Source: Chlorella sorokiniana (taxonomy: Eukaryota > Chlorophyta > Trebouxiophyceae > Chlorellales > Chlorellaceae). Taken from it: a DNA stretch of 64,000 nucleotides. Of this stretch, positions 60,901 through 64,000 are shown one piece after another. A program made the translations under genes and the position numbers. The stretch covers positions 4,445,001 to 4,509,000 of the forward strand of contig CP084619.1 in assembly GCA_025917655.1 (NCBI GenBank). The letters run 5' to 3'. The notes under the pieces are model-generated. The model saw only the letters and a list, made by a program, of their open reading frames with translations, did no database searches and was not told the origin of the DNA. How positions within the stretch are numbered: the stretch's first letter is position 1; every line of letters starts with the position of its first letter.

Positions 60901-61024
60901 GGCCTAGTGCTCCTTTCAGCACGTACACATCCAGCTCGCGCACTATCTTATCATCCGTCCCAGGCAGCCCCTGCGTCTCTGTGGGCTGCGCGGTGGTGCT
61001 GTCGAGCACCATGGGTGCCGCCAT
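57933..61024 (-). CDS. RPC5: DNA-directed RNA polymerase III subunit RPC5 (Sin-like)
   Basis: Subunit of the Pol III TFIIF-like RPC4-RPC5 module (C37 in yeast), needed for initiation and termination on tRNA and 5S genes. Seen: ATG 61024 MAAPMVLDSTTAQPTETQGL, DDKIVRELDVYVLKGAL, then the hallmark TYLLQFPLRPPWRPYHTDHQ with GLENVKLKP. Next are VKKLQAEVPLDTRSRNYN, KIKSIALDSARLEQRTSFAA GFVDDDRLLLFPID, and ALQLRPSLAFLDKEKEASVA (dimerisation-module motif LQLRPS). VKRRETEQQ and RRSYAHLAAVEEADPWVPLA YHGES follow, then REKYLEAIVPG. The middle is Pro/Ala-rich. The C-terminus has VANIDAIRGMLARHQDAQLK, ITHLRKSYFPTRLGN and VVVELLKEQEQLRRSDIFEA, ending SRGSIWVLKG at 57933. These C-terminal helices resemble winged-helix units. 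One intron (60030 down to about 59737) has a GC donor. Exons in the middle are less certain than those at both ends. Confidence 0.88.
59543..59559. repeat. (CA)n microsatellite in an RPC5 intron
   Basis: About eight CA units, with further CA-rich sequence up to about 59601. It is intronic in the RPC5 gene. Confidence 0.8.
59904..60016. repeat. 41-bp direct repeat in an RPC5 intron
   Basis: Copies at 59904-59944 and 59976-60016 differ at one position and start 72 bases apart. Both lie in the intron with the GC donor at 60030, and the right-hand copy begins about 14 bases inside that donor. Confidence 0.85.
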
Positions 61025-61554
61025 AGCGGCCTCGGGCTGAGCAACTGCTTTATTTCGATTCTGATGAGGTAATGCCTATTTATGTGGCAGTGCTGGCGAC
61101 GCTCAACACAAGGGAAAAGCGGGCGGGAGTTCTGGGCACGAAACGAGGGCACAGGAGAAATAAAACAGCGCACCAATAATTGAAGGTGCATCCACAAGCA
61201 AATGAGCCCCTCCACCTCGCCCTACTGCACCTTGCAGCACCCAGAGAAAGCAACACTTGGCGCCACGGGAGATGGCGCGATGCTGAGAGGTATCCGGCTG
61301 GGCATTCACAAACATATGCATAACCGACAACATTGCACAACCTGTGGCGCGCAGCAGTGTTTCGATCAGATTGTTCCCCCACTAGGGCTGCAAGCTACAG
61401 GGCAGGCGATCAGAGGCAAGCCGACCATCCAAGCAGTTCATAGCCGTCTGCCAGAATTTGCGGATGCGCCTGTAGGCCTCCGCTGGCCAGAGCAGGTGCG
61501 TATCGCTTTCGTGTGGCGTCAGGCATTCTTGAACGCGTAGGTGCGGATGGAAGA
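61025..61554. promoter_or_regulatory. Divergent promoter region, RPC5 / RanBP9-like
   Basis: About 530 bases separate RPC5 (-) from the first usable ATG of the RanBP9-like gene (+). AT content is higher near 61050-61200. No specific motif was recognised. Confidence 0.4.
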
Positions 61555-64000
61555 ATGTTCCGCCATGCGCCGACAGGGCCGGCAGCCCAGTGCCAGGACT
61601 GGGCACCTAGCACCGCCGCTCCCTCTGCCGCTCCACCTTGCACTCGTCTTTCATCCCCCTGCAGCGCCTCCCAGGGACAGAGAAACCCTCTGCCAGTAGA
61701 AGGGCCGGGCGCTCTGCCTCTGCCGCACACCGCGGGGCAGGCTGCACGGCGGTGTGATGTCGGGCGGCAGCCCAGCGCGTGGGATGCCTCCATCCGCTCC
61801 CCCTCTCAGCGCTACCTGTCCGTCGACGGCTGCCGCGTCAAGTACATCGGCCCCGGGTCGGAGGACCGCGATGCGGCGGCGGTGCGCGCCAACCACCCCG
61901 TCCCCGCCGACTGCCCGCTGTACTACTTTGAGGTGGAGGTTGTGAGCCGCGGCCGCGACGGCTTCATAGGTCTGTTCTGCCCCCAGGCCGCTGCCGGACC
62001 GCTGGTGCTGGCGGGCAAGGGCGCTCCTGCTTCCTGCAGCCGGCCAGCTGTGGCAGGCTGCTGCCGCGGGGCGGGGCGCTGCCGCGCGAGGCAGCTGCTG
62101 TCGCTGCTGCTTCTCAACCCGCATACCCTCACAGCCATTCGGCCACATACCAACCACCGCAGGGATCGGCTTTTCCACGGCGGAGGTCAAGCTGGACCGG
62201 CTGCCGGGCTGGGAGCCACACAGCTACGGGTGGGCCCCGCCAGGCCAAGTGCAGGGTTGGTTCATGCTGAGAGCCTCTGGCACCAGGCTGTGCCGTCCCT
62301 GCCTGTCTGCCGCACCGAGTGCTGGCCACATGTTGCGCACAGCCTGGACATCCGGGCCACCGCATCCTCAGCCCTACGCTGCACCCACACCAAGTCTGTA
62401 ACTGCATATTGTGTTTCCTTGCCCGCAGGTACCACGGGGATGACGGCCACGCATTCAGCGGTCGCGGCACCGGCCGTGCGTATGGGCCGCAGTACAGCAC
62501 AGGTATGAGGCAACATACCGCCCGCTTGCAAGGAGGAATGCGCCAGCCCGCTGTGCCCGCCTGCTGCTCAGCCGCCGTCTGCGCCCGGGCGGCTCCTGCC
62601 CACCCTGCTGTGGGAAGCGCCGCAAGTCGCACAAACGCATCTCGTCGCGTGGGCCCCGCGAGCTTGCCCGCCCCGCCCCCTCTTTCTCGCCACCCGCAGG
62701 CGACTGGATTGGGGTGATTTTCAACCGAGTGGAGCGCACCATCACCTTCACCAAGAAGGGGTACGACCTGGGGTGGCCTTTGAGGGCGTGGCCGAGGAGC
62801 GGCTCTACCCCTCGGTCGGCTTCCGCACCCCGGATGAGGAGGTGCGGGGGGGTTGGGGGGAGGGGGCGCTCTGTGCCCGCATGTGTCGCCGCGTACTTGG
62901 GTGGGGTGGGTCTGCGTGTTGTTGCGTGCGTCTGCCTGTGATCGGGGGAGGCTGGCTTGTCTTTGTGAGGCAAGGACAGGGGTTCTGTCGTGGTTTGGTT
63001 TGCTGGGTTGCATCCAATGCCGTTTTGGGCACGGTATCCTTGTTTCCTGCAGATAGTGGCCAACTTTGGGACGGACCTAGCGGCCCGCCCCTTCAAGGGC
63101 GACCTGGGCTGGATCAGAGCGGAGGCCAGCCAGCGCCTGCACTCCGTCGTGCTGGCCACGCCGCTGCCCCGCGCACACAAGGTGGGTGGGTGGGGGCGGG
63201 TCGGGCGGTGTCTGAGCGAGTGTGTGTTGTGGGCGCGTGTTTGAGGCAAGACAACGGCTGTGGGCGGCATGCCAGGGCTGCCATGGCGCTGGTGCAGTTT
63301 CGCCTGCGCCGACGCTCAGGTTCGCTTTAACACAACCAGGAGGGCACCCCCACCGCGCCCGGTGCTGAACCGCATCTGCAACTTCACATCCGCGCAGTCT
63401 CCCAGCCTGGTAGGCGAGCTGGTGTTTGGCTATTTGCGCCACCACGGCCACTGGGACAGCGCGGCGGCGGTGGCGCGAGACGTGCTGGGCGGCGCTGTGG
63501 CCGTCAGCCCGCGCGACGTGCAGGACATGCGGGTGGGGCGGCGCGCAGCGCGCGCTGCGCTGGGCACGCTGTGGCTGCTTTGCACGTTGTGCTGCGAGGG
63601 CAGTGCTGCCTGGTGGTCCTGGGCATGGGGCCGCATCGTGCAGCGGCGGCTTGCGGTCGGTGGGGCTGTCGGCAGGGCTGCTGCCCACCATGCGCAGCCT
63701 GCCCACTGCGTTGCCTGTGGCGTTGCCGTCATCCTCGAGCCCACCCGCCTGCCACGCTCCACCGCTGCTTCCCCTCTGCAGATGCGGCAGCAAGTGTGCG
63801 AGCGCGTGGCTGGGGGAGACATTGATGCGGCGCTGGAGCTGCTGGAGCAGCTGGCGCCGGGGCTGCTGGCCGCCGACACGCGCATCCACTTCCGCCTGCA
63901 GTGCCAGAAGTTTGCAGAAATGGTGCGGAGATTCAACGCCTTTCCGTTCCTGTCTTGCGTTGCGGCCACCCTTGGGGCTTCAGGGGAGGGCTGAGCGCCG
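61555..64000 (+). CDS. RANBP9: RanBP9/10-type protein (SPRY-LisH-CTLH), 3' end outside window
   Basis: Scaffold subunit of the CTLH/GID E3 ubiquitin ligase (Gid1 in yeast). Seen: ATG 61555 is the first in frame; the true start is uncertain because the SPRY domain begins only near 61780. SPRY motifs in order: QRYLSVDGCRVKYIGPGSED, VRANHPVPADCPLYYFEVEV, VSRGRDGFIG, IGFSTAEVKLDRLPGWEPHS, YHGDDGHAFSGRGTGRAYGP, DWIGVIFNRVERTITFTKKG, FEGVAEERLYPSVGFRTPDE and VANFGTDLAARPFKGDL, all matching RanBP9. Then a LisH motif, VGELVFGYLRHHGHWDSAAA, and the start of the CTLH domain, MRQQVCERVAGGDIDAALEL with IHFRLQCQKFAEM. The window ends before the CRA domain. In SPRY the frame slips at the G4 run 62770-62773; one extra G restores GYDLGVAFEGV. 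Confidence 0.9.

Overview
The window looks like nuclear DNA of a green alga, most likely a trebouxiophyte close to Chlorella or Micractinium. It is GC-rich, most genes are cut by many short introns (mostly GT-AG, a few GC-AG), proteins carry Ala/Gln/Pro-rich inserts, and TGTAA poly(A) signals, typical of green algae, lie behind several genes. The plastid and thylakoid proteins (a DiT-type dicarboxylate translocator and a Tat-targeted PsbP-domain protein) and a plant-type KEA antiporter fit this placement. No operon, CRISPR, tRNA, rRNA or virus-like element was seen.

Layout. 0-2 kb: 3' part of a MULE/SWIM transposase-like gene (+). 3.2-5.9 kb: Gln/Ala-rich coiled-coil protein (+). 6.3-8.6 kb: F-box/LRR protein (-). 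9.4-10.1 kb: unknown protein (+). 10.6-13.6 kb: plastid dicarboxylate translocator DiT (-). 14.1-16.5 kb: second F-box/LRR protein (+). 17.1-18.4 kb: coiled-coil protein (+). 19.3-22.9 kb: cyclic-nucleotide phosphodiesterase (-). 23.7-30.1 kb: spliceosome-disassembly factor TFIP11/Ntr1 (+). 30.4-32.7 kb: NmrA-like NAD(P)-binding protein (+). 33.9-38.4 kb: KEA4/5/6-type K+/H+ antiporter (-). 39.2-40.6 kb: SANT/Myb-like protein (-). 42.2-44.6 kb: protein with a plant TPL-binding-like (TDBD) domain and Gln-rich coiled coil (+). 45.4-48.2 kb: NADPH-thioredoxin reductase (-). 48.6-50.1 kb: thylakoid-lumen PsbP-domain protein (+). 50.9-54.8 kb: LETM1-like protein (-). 55.6-56.3 kb: Rad6/UBC2 ubiquitin-conjugating enzyme (+). 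57.9-61.0 kb: RNA polymerase III subunit RPC5 (-). 61.6 kb to the end: RanBP9/10-type SPRY-LisH-CTLH protein (+, cut by the window end).

The genes are mostly housekeeping and do not form one pathway. Many neighbours are divergent pairs sharing a few hundred bases of promoter space (PDE/TFIP11, NTR/PsbP, LETM1/UBC2, RPC5/RanBP9, DiT/F-box). Four genes relate to ubiquitin: two F-box proteins, the Rad6 E2, and RanBP9, a subunit of the CTLH/GID E3.

The most consequential observation is technical. At least 15 places in otherwise good host genes show conserved protein sequence jumping frame, and in each case one extra base in a mononucleotide run restores the frame. This points to systematic homopolymer under-calling in the assembly, and automatic gene models here will be broken. 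I found no convincing undescribed biological system. The best biological leads are the TDBD-domain protein, the yeast-like acidic tail on the algal Rad6, and GC-AG introns in three core genes.
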